64,000 nucleotides of DNA from Branchipolynoe longqiensis (GCA_030323885.1 CM059197.1:34117884-34181883), one strand, 5' to 3'; shown: positions 9,753-22,197, counted from the stretch's first letter. The notes: a model not told the origin generated them from the letters alone. Program-made: numbers and translations.

Positions 9753-10666
9753 AAAAACGTATATATATATGAACATAGTTTCACCATCAGTGCATGTAAT
9801 AGTTTAAGGACTGTATTAATTGCATGGTTATTATGTATTATAGAATATTGAACTATCGCAATAATTATTTCTAAGCGAGCATATGACGTTGGGCACCTTT
9901 CTTAAGAATATGATTATCACGCTGTGAGTGCACCCACCATTTGATTGGTAATAAAACGTTTGGAAAATTACCAAATAACACAATACCATTGCCACATATG
10001 TTTCTTTAATATTCATGAATATATGTTTCTGTGAAGAACCCTGGATTATAATTAGTATCCCATGCACACACCACAACGTATATTCGGGGAATTACGGTAC
10101 TCAAATATGGTGAAACTGATACTGGACCTTTTGTAACATTCAATAGAATAGAACAAAGACCATTTTGAATAACATGACTCAGCGATATATTTGGTAATGT
10201 TGCCGCTCTAGAGGTATCCCGGCTAACCACACCACAATGAGTGCACGCGGTCACGTGATAAGAATTAGATGTTACTAGAACTTAAAGCCCCAATAATTCA
10301 AAACCTAACTTCATAAAGATTATATTGGACAAGTCTGTAAATAAATCAACTTTACCTGGTTTTATTAACTATTTTATGTTAATTTGTTATGGAGTGATTA
10401 AGTCTGTTGAAGCTCATTCTCATTGGATGCTGTGAACAGACATGCGCAGCATTCATTACTTGTGAAGTAAGCCCTGCTTTCTTTCATTGCAGGGTAAGTT
10501 TTCAAACGTAGCCGACTTGAGCTGCTCACTACTAGTACAACCAAACTGCTCCCCGCCCTCCTGTCCAGGCTCCAACGTATTGTGAGGTCAATGACAGTTG
10601 TAGCACAGCCCTAGCGCTACTTAGACAACGGTCTGTCAACTCCTGTCTTTAATACTAATCCGCTAC
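9753..10666. other. AT-rich intergenic sequence, nothing recognised
   Basis: There are two overlapping minus-strand frames of about 80 codons (9831-10254) with no recognisable features. I judge the region non-coding. Confidence 0.45.
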
Positions 10667-10669
10667 TGA

Positions 10670-11164
10670 TGGCCCTGTCACATTATGACACTTCTCACCG
10701 GCGCACCACCAATGCGCAAAATCACTTAATCGTCGAGACACCTCAAACTTGTTGGCATCAGCACAACTTATTGGTAGCGTGCGGACAACGTTTTGGTAAC
10801 GTATATCGACGCGTGAGCAAAAAAACTAAAAAGTTTGGCGCCCCATCCTGATATGACCTTAGATGTTGCTAGGATGTAAAACAACAAACAAAGAAACAAA
10901 GCAACAGTTTGGCGCAACGTGTGGGAACGACCCTCACGCGCGTGTGGCATGTGCCTAGCGCTCGCATAACGTTATTCGAGCACGTCCAACGTATCTCGAC
11001 GTGCCCCTAACTTCAGCGATACCCTGATGCACGCCGCCGACCGTCGGCGTAGATCAACGAATACCAACGCGCGCATAACACTTCCTGACGTATCCCGACG
11101 TTGCGCCAAAAAATCACATACGTCGACGCGCGTTGGCGAGAAGCGTCGTAATGTGACAGCACCA
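10670..11164. mobile_element. TIR element (family B, PIF/Harbinger-like MITE) with TGA duplication
   Basis: The inverted ends are TGGCCCTGTCACATTATGAC at the left and ...CGTAATGTGACAGCACCA at the right. They are flanked by a perfect TGA duplication (10667-10669 and 11165-11167). It is related to the element at 57315-58026. It contains a nested 64-bp SINE-A tail at 10842-10905. No transposase is present. Confidence 0.8.
10842..10905 (+). mobile_element. Tail-only SINE-A insertion with 10-bp target duplication
   Basis: Only the SINE-A tail is present ('cccatcctgatatgacctta' to the (AAAC)-like end). It is bounded by the perfect direct repeat AGTTTGGCGC (10832-10841 and 10906-10915), so it arrived as a 5'-truncated retroposon inside the MITE. 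Confidence 0.85.
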
Positions 11165-11337
11165 TGACTTAGTAGTCTATGCACATGTACCAGGACGTCT
11201 GCATCAACTCGGATTCCCAGCTTGTCACTTATCCAAGGAGTGGCGAGCATCAGCAGTGCATAGTCCAATGGGTTTAAGTTTCTACTATTTTATTTTTAGA
11301 TAAATATAATATGTGTGATCGTTATATTCTACCTCAG

Positions 11338-11655
11338 GGAGCGGGACATAGCTGATCGGTTATCCTATCGATCCTGCTCAGTGGACCCATTTGCAGTTTG
11401 GGCTATTTCTTGTTCCAACCAGTGGTTCACAACTGGTTCATCAAAGGCTGTGGTATGCAATGTCCTGTGTGTGGGGAAGTGCATATAAAAGACCCCTTGC
11501 TGCTTATCGGAAAGAGTAGCCTTTGTGGGGGCAGCAGGTTTCCTCCCAAGAAATGTCAGAATGATCATATGTTTGACATCCAGTAACCGATCATATGAAA
11601 ATAAATGCGCTCTGGAGTCATCGTTAAATAAGACGAGTTTTACTTTTTATAGTGT
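11338..11655 (+). mobile_element. SINE-C copy
   Basis: Contains 'ccaaccagtggttcacaact', 'tgcatataaaagaccccttg', 'ctgcttatcggaaagagtag' and the tail 'tcgttaaataagac'. Other copies lie at 46.1 and 52.1 kb. From memory this resembles a SINE lineage widespread in molluscs. Confidence 0.75.
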
Positions 11656-11715
11656 ATCATGCTTTAGTTATGAAGTAAATTTTTATTTTAAATGTAAAAC
11701 TTTAGTGACATTTGG

Positions 11716-12908
11716 AGTCATGCACTCTCACAGCACTTACAACGCTCTCACAACACTCAGAGCGCTCTCACAACACTGGCAGCACTCTCAGAGTACTCAC
11801 AACACTCTCACAACACTCACCACTCTCACAACACTCACCACTCTCACAACACTCTTCACAACACTCACAACTTTCAAAGCATTCTCACAGCACTCACATC
11901 ATTCTCACATCACTCTCACAGCTCCTAGAACATTCTCACATCACTCTCACAGCACTCTCACAACACTGTCACAGCACTCTCACATCACTCACCTCACTCA
12001 CAACACTCAACACTCTCACAACACTCAACACTCTCACAACTCCCACAACTCTCATAGCACTCACAACTCCCACAACTCTCATAGCGCTCTCACAACACTC
12101 CCACATCACGCTCATAGCACTTAGTCCTCACAACACTCTCAGCACTCTCACAACACTCTCATCACTCTCACAACACTCATCAAATCACTCTCACAGCACT
12201 CTCACAGCACTCTCACAGCACTCTCGCAGCACTCTCACAGCACTCTCACAGCACACTCACAACACTCAACTCGCTCTTACAACACTCACAACACACTCAT
12301 AGCACTCACAACTCTCACCAATCTCACAGCACTCTCGCATCACTCTCACAGCATTCTCATCACACTCTCATAGCACTCCCAACACTCATCACACTCTCTT
12401 AGCACTCACAACACCACGTCATAACACTCTCATCGCACTCTCATAGCACTCACAACACTCTCACCGCGGTTATATCACTCTCACATCACTCTCAGAACAC
12501 TCACACCCCTCACAACACTCTAACAACACTCTCAGCACTATCACAACTCTAACAGCACTTTCACACCACCCTCACACCACTCTGTCAGCACTCTCACAAC
12601 ACTCATAACATTCTCACAACATTCTCACAATATTCTCACAACATTCTCACAACATTCTCACAACATTCTCACAACATTCTCACAACATACTCACAACATT
12701 CTTACAACATTCTCACAACATACTCACAACATTCTCACAACATTCTCACAACATTCTCACAACATTCTCACAACATACTCACAACATTCTCACAACATTC
12801 TCACAACCCTCTCACAACTCTCTCACAACGCTCTCACAACATTCTCACAACACTCTCACAACACAACACTCACACCACTCACACAACACTCTCACAGCAC
12901 TCTCACAA
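11716..12908 (+). repeat. Minisatellite array, 11-bp unit (ATTCTCACAAC / ACTCTCACAGC)
   Basis: About 1.2 kb of variants of an 11-bp unit. It is most regular at 12600-12800 (ATTCTCACAAC) and 12180-12250 (ACTCTCACAGC), with 9-10-bp variants toward the left. The long open frames across it (about 196-199 codons in two frames) are Ser/Thr/His/Leu repeats produced by the unit and are not credible genes. Confidence 0.95.
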
Positions 12909-13271
12909 TGGTCAGCGCAACAAACTTAACACACACAACCTGGTTCGGGTGATAGGTGGATATGTTGTACGCACATTGACACTCTTCATTGATATATATA
13001 CAATTTTAGAAAGCTTCTAAAAGCAATGCTAGTTTTTTTTAGTTTTTTTTAAAAGTATCATTGAAATTCAGATTTATGACTATGCCCTTGTGTTCACCTC
13101 TAGAATAGCAGCAACTGGGGACACCATTAAACATCTTCCAATGCTACACTGGTTAATGGAGGGGGCAAAGGCCGATGCCCTGAAGCCAGCTTGATGTAAT
13201 AATTATAACATTTAAGTGATATTTTACTGGAGAAAAAAACATGCAAATTATCAGGAATAATCTGTATACAT
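12909..13271. other. Unique-looking AT-rich sequence, nothing recognised
   Basis: No coding frame and no recognised repeat. Confidence 0.4.
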
Positions 13272-13851
13272 GGGTCATTCTTTAAAACTGGGCACCACAT
13301 AATTTGGTTTCCACATTATGGTGCTGTTAATTTGTTTTCTTTTATTGACTGCAAGTCAAATAATTATTGTATCCTCTGTATATTAAGTATGTTAGCAATA
13401 GTACATTTATTGAAGCTATCCCAAGAAAGAAATTAAAAGTTTATTTATATGATTTTGTGCTTATGTAAAAAAGTGAAAATTTACACATTTACACTATAGG
13501 CCAAACTTTTTTCAACTTATTTTTCAACTTTTTCTTGTAAGTCATAACCTTGTCTGCTTAAGAGTAATCAATAAAATCTTGTTTGACTATGTTGTATATG
13601 TTAAAATGAGGTTCTGGATGTGTCTTTGATTTTCATGTTGCACAAGTGATATTAATGTATTGCTCAATTTGTATAACATCTAATTCAAAAAGTGAAATTC
13701 AGTTTTTTCAACTCTGACATATGCACAACATGCACACCTTCATATGACATTGATTTAGGCTATTATTTGGAAGGTTTTTTGCTATTATTTGGAAGGTTTT
13801 CACTTTTGGTTTCCATGTCACACTTTCATGCCCAGGTTTAAAGAATAACCC
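13272..13851. mobile_element. TIR element with 23-bp inverted ends
   Basis: The left end GGGTCATTCTTTAAAACTGG (13272) is complementary to the right end ending ...TTTAAAGAATAACCC (13829-13851), with 2 mismatches in 23. The interior is AT-rich and lacks a transposase frame. A related left part occurs at about 31141-31258. The right end is then amplified as a tandem array (next entry). Confidence 0.75.
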
Positions 13852-14122
13852 ATATACAAAATTAACCAGCTAGCTGCCAAGTACATATATGTACGTGCCC
13901 AGTTTTAAAGAATGACCCATATACAAAATTAACCAGCTAGCTGCCAAGTACATATATGTATGTGCCCAGTTTTAAAGAATAACCCATATACAAAATTAAC
14001 CAGCTAACTGCCAAGTACATATAAGTACGTGACCAGTTTTAAAGAATGTCCCATATACAAAATTAACCAGCTAGCTGCCAAGTACATATACTTGGCAGCT
14101 AGCTGGTTAATTTTGTACATAT
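13829..14122. repeat. 67-bp tandem array built from the element end plus flank, closed by an inverted copy
   Basis: The 23-bp terminal repeat recurs at 13829, 13896, 13963 and 14030, exactly 67 bp apart. Each copy is followed by 44 bp of flank ('aaattaaccagctagctgcc' and neighbours). The array ends at 14091-14122 with an inverted copy of the flank (cttggcagctagctggttaa), giving a hairpin at 14058-14122. Confidence 0.9.
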
Positions 14123-14633
14123 TCGGAAATACCTTTTACTTCTTGCGCAATTCTTTTGACTGAAGAAGCTCTTTTGATGTTTCCTGGGATAGTCTTTTGG
14201 GGAGACTATTTTTAATTAAGTAAATTTTGGAGGGGATTACTTATTTTTCTGGAGTACTTGAAGAGTTCAGGTGCAAACACCTATAAATCCATTATATTTG
14301 TTTTCTATGAAATAAAATTTGTTGTGATTTCCAGTTAAACTCTGTCAATTTCATATTAAATAGTGCAGTAAATAAAAGGTGTCAGTTTCTGGGAACAAAC
14401 CGATTTAACTATCGGGAAAATTACAGTTTCAACTCAGGCCTGGTAGTCATGGTTTTGGTCGAATGGTGTTGATCGATTTTTGCGCCGGAACTCTTCAAAC
14501 TTTGCTATGACACTGCTTTACCAGGTTGTGAAATTAACACCTCCCTTCTGCTCATTGGTGAGCAATTTCTCAAGTTTTGTACTATATGTTCTTCAACGTA
14601 TACATGGTTCCATCCCACTGAAATGAATTTGAG
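14123..14633. other. AT-rich sequence, nothing recognised
   Basis: No coding frame and no recognised repeat. Confidence 0.4.
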
Positions 14634-15060
14634 CCGGTGTCACAGTTTCTGCCGTCTGCCAGTTTCCACGGTACGCATCGTTTCTGAGCATGCATCAAAA
14701 TCGAACAGCATCGTCACTAACCTTATAAATTTAATATAATGTTTTTGATAAAGATGTTTTCTATACATGTACTGAGCGATTTGTTTCTAGGTTGTATGGT
14801 TTTAGAGATATTTCACTTTTTCTGTATTTTCTGTATGAAGATTGCTCACGACCATTTGTTCAAAATTAATAGAAATCAAGAACCCTAACCTTATAAATTT
14901 AATATAATCTTTTTGGTAAAGATGTTTTCTATATGTGTACCAAGCGATTTGTTTCTAGGTGGTGTGGTTTTCTGTATGAAGATTGTTCACGTCCATTGAC
15001 AATGCATTTGAGTGTATGCATACCACGGAAACTGGCGGACGGCGGAAACTGTGGCCCCGG
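14634..15060. mobile_element. Inverted-repeat element with ~45-bp arms and internal direct repeat
   Basis: The arms begin CCGGTGTCACAGTTTCTGCC (left) and, on the complement, CCGGGGCCACAGTTTCCGCC (right), and match over about 45 bp. Inside, 'aaccttataaatttaatata' and the following ~80 bp occur twice (from about 14719 and 14887). It looks like a MITE, with no clear target duplication. Confidence 0.65.
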
Positions 15061-15344
15061 ATCACAATGAATAGAGCAACTTCCAAGTTCAGCTTCATCA
15101 GCAGAATGTTAATGCTTTTAATTACAATCTCAGCTCTTATTCATTCAAGATAAGTCGTGATCCTTTATTCATCACAAACTGCTTCTCACAGAAACAGTTA
15201 TGGTGAGTATTATTATTACAAACCAGTCCTACACTCTACCTACAACTTTGCTGATGGTGCTTGAATTGAAATTGGGTACACTTTGTTTTACTAAATAGTC
15301 TATGTTCAAATACTATATCTAGATATAATCTAACTATTGCTCTC

Positions 15345-15672
15345 AGTATCAATGAGTTAGAGCCTCCGTCTCCCATGCTGGTAGATGGTGGGGTCGTGGG
15401 TTCGAACCCTGGTCGACTCAAACCAATGACTTAAAAATGTATACTTGTCGCTTCCTATCCAGGCGCTCGTCATGATTAGAACAGGGCAAGGACCGGTGTG
15501 CTCAGTGTCAGGATAATGTGGCTGAGTGGGATACCAGGTCATGGTGCTGGCACCCTGGTTTCCCAGTGGGACAGCACTATAAAGTTGTCATGAGTATGCA
15601 CTGTCACAAGTCGGTACCCATCCTGTTATGACCTTAGATGTTGCTAGGACATAAAACAACAAACAAACAAAT
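15345..15672 (+). mobile_element. SINE-A full-length copy
   Basis: tRNA-like head ('gagttagagcctccgtctcc', B box 'gtgggttcgaaccctgg'), standard body, and tail 'ttgctaggacataaaacaac'. The region 15345-15767 is shared as a block, in inverted orientation, with 39178-39590. Confidence 0.85.
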
Positions 15673-15708
15673 CTATCGTACCATATAGCAGGTATTTTCA
15701 TGCAGGAA

Positions 15709-15767
15709 TCCCCATCCTGATATGACCTTAAATGTTGCTAGGACGTAAAGCAACAACAAACAAACAA
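15709..15767 (+). mobile_element. Tail-only SINE-A copy
   Basis: 'ccccatcctgatatgacctt' to 'acaacaaacaaacaac'. It is the same insertion as 39178-39235, within the duplicated composite, but its right-hand target repeat is missing here. Confidence 0.75.
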
Positions 15768-15950
15768 CGTGGCTCGAATCCCCTTCTTATATGACCTTAG
15801 AAACTGTTAGATATGGGCGATAATGCAATCACAACAAGGCTAGTTGAGACCTGACTTCCGGTATTTTTCCGCGATTCCCTGACAATGCTAAGCCTATGGG
15901 ACAATATCAGCATTTCCGCTTTTTTTCCCCGGAGACCACTTTCATCCCTG
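15768..15950 (+). mobile_element. Right half of the CTTTCATCCCTG-ended TIR element
   Basis: Matches about 2930-3142, including 'tgacttccggtatttttccg' and the end 'actttcatccctg'. The left end is absent. Confidence 0.6.
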
Positions 15951-16195
15951 AATATGCATATAGAATGTATTGTCCAGCAACACGTATATCGGACTCTTTA
16001 AGGAGGCTTCGGTATGCCGTGACGGTACTCCTGACAGTCTCGTAAACACTCAGCAGATCTGGTGAGGATATTGTCCCCTCCCCCTCCCCTCCCCCCATCA
16101 TCCACATCCATTATTCACAAGTCCTTGCCCATCTGAACCACCTGCCCTTCCAAGGATGTCAGTGTATTTTGGTCTATTTTCTAGAACTAGGCGTT

Positions 16196-16412
16196 CCAAT
16201 TCTGGGCGAGTCAAAGCAATGACATACACAATTGATACTTGTCGCTTCCTAGCCTGGCACTCGGCATTACTAGGATTGGGAAAGGGCTGATTAGCTCAGT
16301 ATCATGATCATATGACTGAGTGGGATATTGGGTCATGGTGCCAGCAGCCTGATCTGCCAGTGGGGCAGCACTGTAAAGTCGCCATGAGTGTATGTACACT
16401 GTCTGAACAAGT
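16196..16412 (+). mobile_element. SINE-A partial copy
   Basis: It begins at the B box ('ccaattctgggcgagtcaaa'), continues through 'gatacttgtcgcttcctagc', and stops at 'gtacactgtctgaacaag' before the tail. Confidence 0.7.
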
Positions 16413-17512
16413 TGATGTGCAGCCGCTCATGCCCCTCCCCCCCCCCGCCCCTCCTAAAAGATAACACCCTCACTGCATACAAGAGAAACCCTTTTTGTTT
16501 TGAGAAGAGATCTCTCTCGGTGAGGTGTTGATAGTGGGACCATCGCCCACCTGAGGGCGCCAATAGTTCTATCACATCTCGCGCCCGTAACTGATGAGAT
16601 AATCACACCTGCCATTCACCAGGCTCTGGAATCCACTGAGCAGTGGTGCTGCCACCTAACGGGATGCCGCCGCCGGATGCTCGCCTACTGCGCTGTTGCT
16701 TTGGAGGCTTTGGCTGTGGAGTGGGTTAATATTGAAGCTACCACTCTGATCAAGATTATAAGAATGCTGCTCCCATCTTTAGAAGTTTGTGAACAAAAAA
16801 GAGAAAAAAAAGAACAAGTGTTTAAAGTCGCCAGCTATCCGCCGCGTGGAAAACAAACGAACTCGGGAATGCGCCGGCGGCGATTTGTATATTCGGGTGT
16901 AATCGATTATTCAACTCGGGTCACTCGAGCCACTGTTTTGTTTACACTCGGCGATTCGACGCTGATCGAGCTGCTACGTTAATATCGCTTGGAATTTAAG
17001 GTTAATTTAATTAAATTTCATTATTTTAGTATGTAATTCTGTTAAATATGATCGCATTCAATAGATTTCGGCGTAATCGGTCCCTAACACTGCCGGGCAC
17101 AAGCTGAGAACCAGCGAATCTTGTTTCTGTGTGAGCCTGTTGCCGGCACAATTTCAGCCAATCACAGCGGCGATTTGTATATTCGGGTGTAATCGATTAT
17201 TCAACTCGGGTCACTCGAGCCACTGTTTTGTTTACGCTCGGCGATTCGACGCTGATCGAGCTGCTACGGTCCCATTCTCTCCCCACACATACTTGGTTCA
17301 TTTAAACATAAAAACTAAACAAGATTGTGCTTGGAGAGCATTTGTCGGAGTACGCGCAGTGTCCCAGCGAGCTATAGCTGGTCCCTTTAAGGTATGAAGA
17401 TAATTCATGCGCAAAAACCGACAAACCCATTGTTGTTGTCTGTCAAATATAATTTGCTTTGATTTACACTACGGGTAAATGTTATCAGTTTCATATCAGG
17501 TATGCATTATAT
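16413..17512. other. Region with a 101-bp direct repeat, otherwise nothing recognised
   Basis: Bases 16878-16978 and 17168-17268 are the same 101 bp with a single difference, offset by 290 bp. The repeat contains 'attcaactcgggtcactcga', which resembles the inverted ends of the 29431-29916 element. Small open frames across the repeats (16677-16982, 17131-17397) are not convincing genes. Confidence 0.7.
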
Positions 17513-17845
17513 AAGGACCGGGCGCGGTGGCCGAATTGGTAGAGCACAGGCCTCGTGTGCGGAAGATCGGGAGTTTGCGAGTTTGGTTCCCGGGCGAGTC
17601 AAACCAATGACTTAAAAATTGATACTTGTCGCTTCCTAGCCTGGTGCTTGGCATTATTAGGATAGGGCAGGGACTGGTTAGCTCGGTGTCAGGATAATGT
17701 GACTGAGTGGACATGGTGCCGTCAGCCTGATTTCCCAGTGGGGCAGTACTATAAAATCGCCATGAGTGCATACTGTCACAAGTCGGTACCCGTCCTGATA
17801 TGACCTTAGATGTTGCTAGGACATAAAACAACAACAAACAAACAT
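17513..17845 (+). mobile_element. SINE-A full-length copy
   Basis: A-box 'ggtggccgaattggtagagc', a B-box region split by a small insertion ('gggagtttgcgagtttggtt'), full body, and tail 'cctgatatgaccttagatgt'. Confidence 0.85.
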
Positions 17846-19067
17846 TATATACTACAGGGATGTGTTTGCTTCTGTGAAAAATTGGATTTGTTTATCAGCT
17901 GTTTATCAGGATGAGGGCATCTTCAGCTCAAACCATATCGGTGGTGCTATTGAGTGGCAGAGTTAACAACACTCATGGTTACATTACTCAAAATTGATGA
18001 CACTCCGGTCGAAGCGACCAAGATTAGTTAAAACCATCAAAATTAGCAAGCCATACATGGCGAGTAGTGATCAGAACGACCTTAAAACCTAACCACCGTT
18101 TGGTATTATCAGAATATAGTTTAGATAAAATAGTAGGGGCGGGAGTGGGAGGGGGGCGGCAACTATGTAGCCTATATGTGAAATTAAAAACAGGAAAACG
18201 TTGTCACATGTTTGTAGGCTTATTCGGTTTCAGCCCAATGGGACTCCTACTTAATCCATGTGTATTTATAATCATGTCTTTTGATAGGTAGTCCAAAGTG
18301 TTGTTTATTTTATTAAACAGTGCAATATTAGAATTGATATATTCACACAAATCTTCTTAATCTGATTCCAGTGATAGAAACTATATGTAGATTACTTGAA
18401 TAGTTCTACAGTTACGATTTATTATATATTTTGTTGTATTTTATCTCGAACTCCAACCTATTAAATCGTGTCTTTGTCTCGAATGAGTTTCGCAAAGTTG
18501 GGAACTTAGTGTGAATCTTTTTTTTTTGTAAACCACCAACAAAGTAAAAAAACTCCACCGGCTTCAAGTCCATCGTGTAATTTCACAATGGCTGTTAGTG
18601 TTAATCGTCATTCAGAACTGTGCATTCAGTTTAATGCATTCAGTTTTGTTTTTGTTGTGCGCATGTCCTCAACTATTGTTAACACACACAGAAAAACCCC
18701 GGTTCTCCATCAGTGTTACATGCAGCCGGTAAGAACTCATTCAAGGTGTCACTTCTTATAAAAGAAAAGGTAAGTGCATCTCAATTGCATAATTTGAGGA
18801 CAAATTGATTGGTAATATTTTTAAATTTGATTAATAAGTCCAATGCAAAGCAATTTTTAAATAAAGAAATTCACCAAGGTGATGCTTTTGCTTTGCAGTT
18901 GCCTCGTTTTACGCAGTCAACTGTTAGTAGTGTCTGTCATTAAAGTGAAATGCTACTGTAATTTACCACGCAAACAAGGAGCCCATGTTATGGAATTTTT
19001 AATGAACAAGACATGTAAGACTGTAAGTACAGTAAGGAAGAGCAATATGATGACAGTTGAAAGTTCG
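17846..19067. other. AT-rich intergenic sequence, nothing recognised
   Basis: No coding frame above about 80 codons, no recognised repeat, and no clear regulatory signal. Confidence 0.4.
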
Positions 19068-19376
19068 ACTCAGGCCCTCAACCCCATGCGGATGACTGTT
19101 CGTTTGAAGGGTTGGGTGGGCGGCTGAGTTGAGTCGGTCTGTTGAGTTGCTCGTCTGACTGCCGGGTTGGAAGTGAGGAATAAAGTTCGGTGATTTCCGA
19201 TGAAGGGCCCGTAACATCACGGTCTCGCGAAGCGTGATCGTGACGTCAGAGTCTCGTGGGATTGGTTCTGGGTGAGTCCAGTAGGGGGCCAGATGGGGGA
19301 ACACTCCAGATGGCGCCACCGTAGGGCTCCCTGTTCGCGCGCAAATTACGCATGTTGGCGAACCATCATGAACCAT
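19068..19376. repeat. Dispersed repeat N, copy 1
   Basis: A ~310-bp repeat beginning 'gactcaggccctcaacccca' and ending 'catgttggcgaaccatcatg'. It recurs with divergence at 37568-37862. It has no TIRs or tRNA head that I could see, so the class is unknown. The minus-strand 133-codon frame (18999-19400) lies largely in it and is not conserved as a frame in the other copy. Confidence 0.65.
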
Positions 19377-19840
19377 TTCCAAAAAATAAAGCATTGACAC
19401 CCTTAATGGTTGCTAAAGGGTTTTATAGTTTTGCAGGAGCGTAGAAATATTGCACTGAAGCAATTAAACTAGTATTAATATTATTAATTGCGCAATCTAT
19501 TAATATTACATTAAAAATGTCAAGACGTGGTTTAGAGCTTCATTTCTCTGTCCATAATAAAGCAAGACAAAGATGACTAGGTTATAAATATATCATTCCA
19601 CGTGACTAGAATTCTGAGCAGCTAATAGCTATTTAAATCCAAGGCGGATGAGTAATCACCAACATAACTACAGGCACCTAGCTAACTACATCTGCCAGCA
19701 TGTCTTTAAATTGTGTCTTTCTATCGTAGTCATTGTTTAGAATGAGCTGGGGGGGGGGTGCTCAGTCGGTGTCATTGCGGGGTTCAGAGGGCCGCGAAAC
19801 TGGCCTGTCTCCTGGGGTGGGGGGGGGGGGACTGCAGCCA

Positions 19841-20979
19841 CAGCTCGCTCACCTGCCAACCAGACTCACCAAAAACTCTCACGGGACTCACCCCCCCCGC
19901 CCCCGGCAGGGGGAGGGGGCTATGTGTGCCGTGTAGAACTCTTCACAGGGCTAGGTTTGGGCCTGAATTACCAGGTTAGCTCTATATGCATTTTTATAGG
20001 AGAGGATGTAATCGGCTCATTTACATTGTTTCCTCATATGTTAATGTGTTAATCCTATTCAGTAGGTTGCCATGAACTTGGGACGGCCGCCCCAGCTCCT
20101 GGTATGGTGATAATAGCATGTAGTGCCACCGCAGGGCAGTGCTCCGGCATAAAGTCATACTCTCCTACTCCAGCTTCCACATCCTCTGTTCCCGTTAGCA
20201 ATGAATCATGTATGCCACAGCTCGCTCACCTGCCAACCAGACTCACCAAAAACTCTCACGGTACTCCCCCCCCCCCCCGCCCCCGGAAGGGGGAGGGGGC
20301 TATGTGTGCCGTGTAGAACTCTTCACAGGGCTAGGTTTGGGCCTGAATTACCAGGTTAGCTCTATATGCATTTTTATAGGAGAGGATGTAATCGGCTCAT
20401 TTACATTGTTTCCTCATATGTTAATGTGTTAATCCTATTCAGTAGGCTGCCATGAACTTGGGATGGCCGCCCCAGCTCCTGGTATGGTGATAATAGCATG
20501 TAGTGCCACCGCAGGGCAGTGCTCCGGCATAAAGTCATACTCTCCTACTCCAGCTTCCACATCCTCTGTTCCCGTTAGCAATGAATCATGTATGCCACAG
20601 CTCGCTCACCTGCCAACCAGACTCACCAAAAACTCTCACGGTACTCCCCCCCCCCCCCCCCCCGCCCCCGGAAGGGGGAGGGGGCTATGTGTGCCGTGTA
20701 GAACTCTTCACAGGGCTAGGTTTGGGCCTGAATTACCAGGTTAGCTCTATATGCATTTTTATAGGAGAGGATGTAATCGGCTCATTTACATTGTTTCCTC
20801 ATATGTTAATGTGGTAATCCTATTCAGTAGGCTGCCATGAACTTGGGACGGCCGCCCCAGCTCCTGGTATGGTGATAATAGCATGTAGTGCCACCGCAGG
20901 GCAGTGCTCCGGCATAAAGTCATACTCTCCTACTCCAGCTTCCACATCCTCTGTTCCCGTTAGCAATGAATCATGTATG
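19841..20979. repeat. Tandem array of three ~380-bp units
   Basis: Units start at 'cagctcgctcacctgccaac' at 19841, 20218 and 20598. Length differences (377, 380 and ~382 bp) come mainly from a C-tract inside each unit. The last ~120 bp of the unit also exists alone at 27063-27187, so the array grew from a dispersed repeat. The small open frames repeat with the unit and are not genes. Confidence 0.9.
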
Positions 20980-21564
20980 CCAACAAGTCTTCTCATTTGG
21001 CATGACCTCCTCACCCACTGGAAATTAGTGTGAATCATTTCAAGAGATGAGCCTCCAGCTTTGACCCAACCCTGGAATTAAATTTGTTTAAAGCTCAATG
21101 GCATGATTTCAGAACACATTTAGTGGCATTATGCTTAATTTGATAACGGAGACTGAGATGAAAATATTTTATTAAATTAAAGAAAATCAGGTTAGTGCTT
21201 TTGCAATTGTTTTTCACTTTGCGACTTAACAGATCCCGTGTGATGTTCAACATATTTGTTAGTGTAATCTGAAATTAAAGTGAAATACTATTGTAATTTA
21301 CAAAATGATGTTTGACACACTTAACACTGATTGAGTGTTTTATAGCCTTATCGCACTCAAATAGTTACATTATATATTAATAATATTAATCATACTGAAT
21401 ATTATTAATCACATTACATTCATAGAATCTGGAAAGGTTTTAAGCTTAAAGCATGCTTGAGGGTGTTATAGCCTTACACAAGTGTATGCATGTCTCACTC
21501 AAATAGGTTTTGTCGTTGTTTTTTGTTGTTGGTACATTAGTTGTTTTAGCAGGGGAAATTTCAG
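20980..21564. other. AT-rich sequence, nothing recognised
   Basis: No coding frame and no recognised repeat. Confidence 0.4.
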
Positions 21565-21750
21565 TCACAGACGACTGGTCTTCCTCATTCCACTGCTTCT
21601 TGCCCTATCCTAATAATGCCGAGTGTCTGGCTAGGAAGTGACAAGTATCAATTTTTAAGTCATTAATTTGACTCGACCAGGATTCGAACCCACTATCCCA
21701 TAATCTACCAACACGGGAGACGGACGCTCTAACTCATTCAGCCGTCCCTT
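21565..21750 (-). mobile_element. SINE-B copy
   Basis: Complement of a tRNA head ('gattcgaacccactatccca', 'ctaactcattcagccgtccc') joined to 'aagtgacaagtatcaatttt'. It ends with the SINE-B-specific 'cagacgactggtcttcctca'. Confidence 0.75.
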
Positions 21751-21841
21751 CTGGCTACATTATATATCAATATTATTAGTTGTACTGAATATTATTACCT
21801 GCATCATATTCATAGAATGTGAAAAGCTTTTAAGCTTACAG

Positions 21842-22197
21842 TTGCATAATCCGATGGTTTTGAGTTTCTAATATTTTCTGAGATAAATATGTTAGGTTGA
21901 CCACTATAATCTACCTTACTTTAATTTGAAGTAACGTTTATTTTAAATGGCTCACTTTTGAGATATTTGAAGTGTAAACATGCAAGATTAATTTTGGCAA
22001 GCACGCCAAAACTCTGACACCATAGGCTTCTACAGTAAGAAGTTCTATTAAATTGACTCGATCTTCCCTTCTATGTAATCACAAATATTTAATAAATTCA
22101 CCATTATCTAAGTTAGATATGTAGAATCAAATCTAGATAAAAAATCTTTTTGGATTTGAAAATTTGGTGTTTTCATCAGACTATGCAGCTTTAAGGC
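21842..22197 (+). mobile_element. MITE-G, essentially complete
   Basis: Starts 'gttgcataatccgatggttt' and ends 'tcagactatgcagctttaag', inverted ends about 355 bp apart. Internal phrases shared with the other copies include 'ttgagatatttgaagtgtaa' and 'tctaagttagatatgtagaa'. Confidence 0.75.

Noticed and set aside
11525..12302. Two overlapping frames of 196-199 codons rich in Ser/Thr/His/Leu
   Set aside because: They are translations of the TCTCACAACA-type minisatellite in two frames.
11716..12908. CRISPR-like array
   Set aside because: There are no spacers: adjacent short units vary continuously, and the sequence is eukaryotic.
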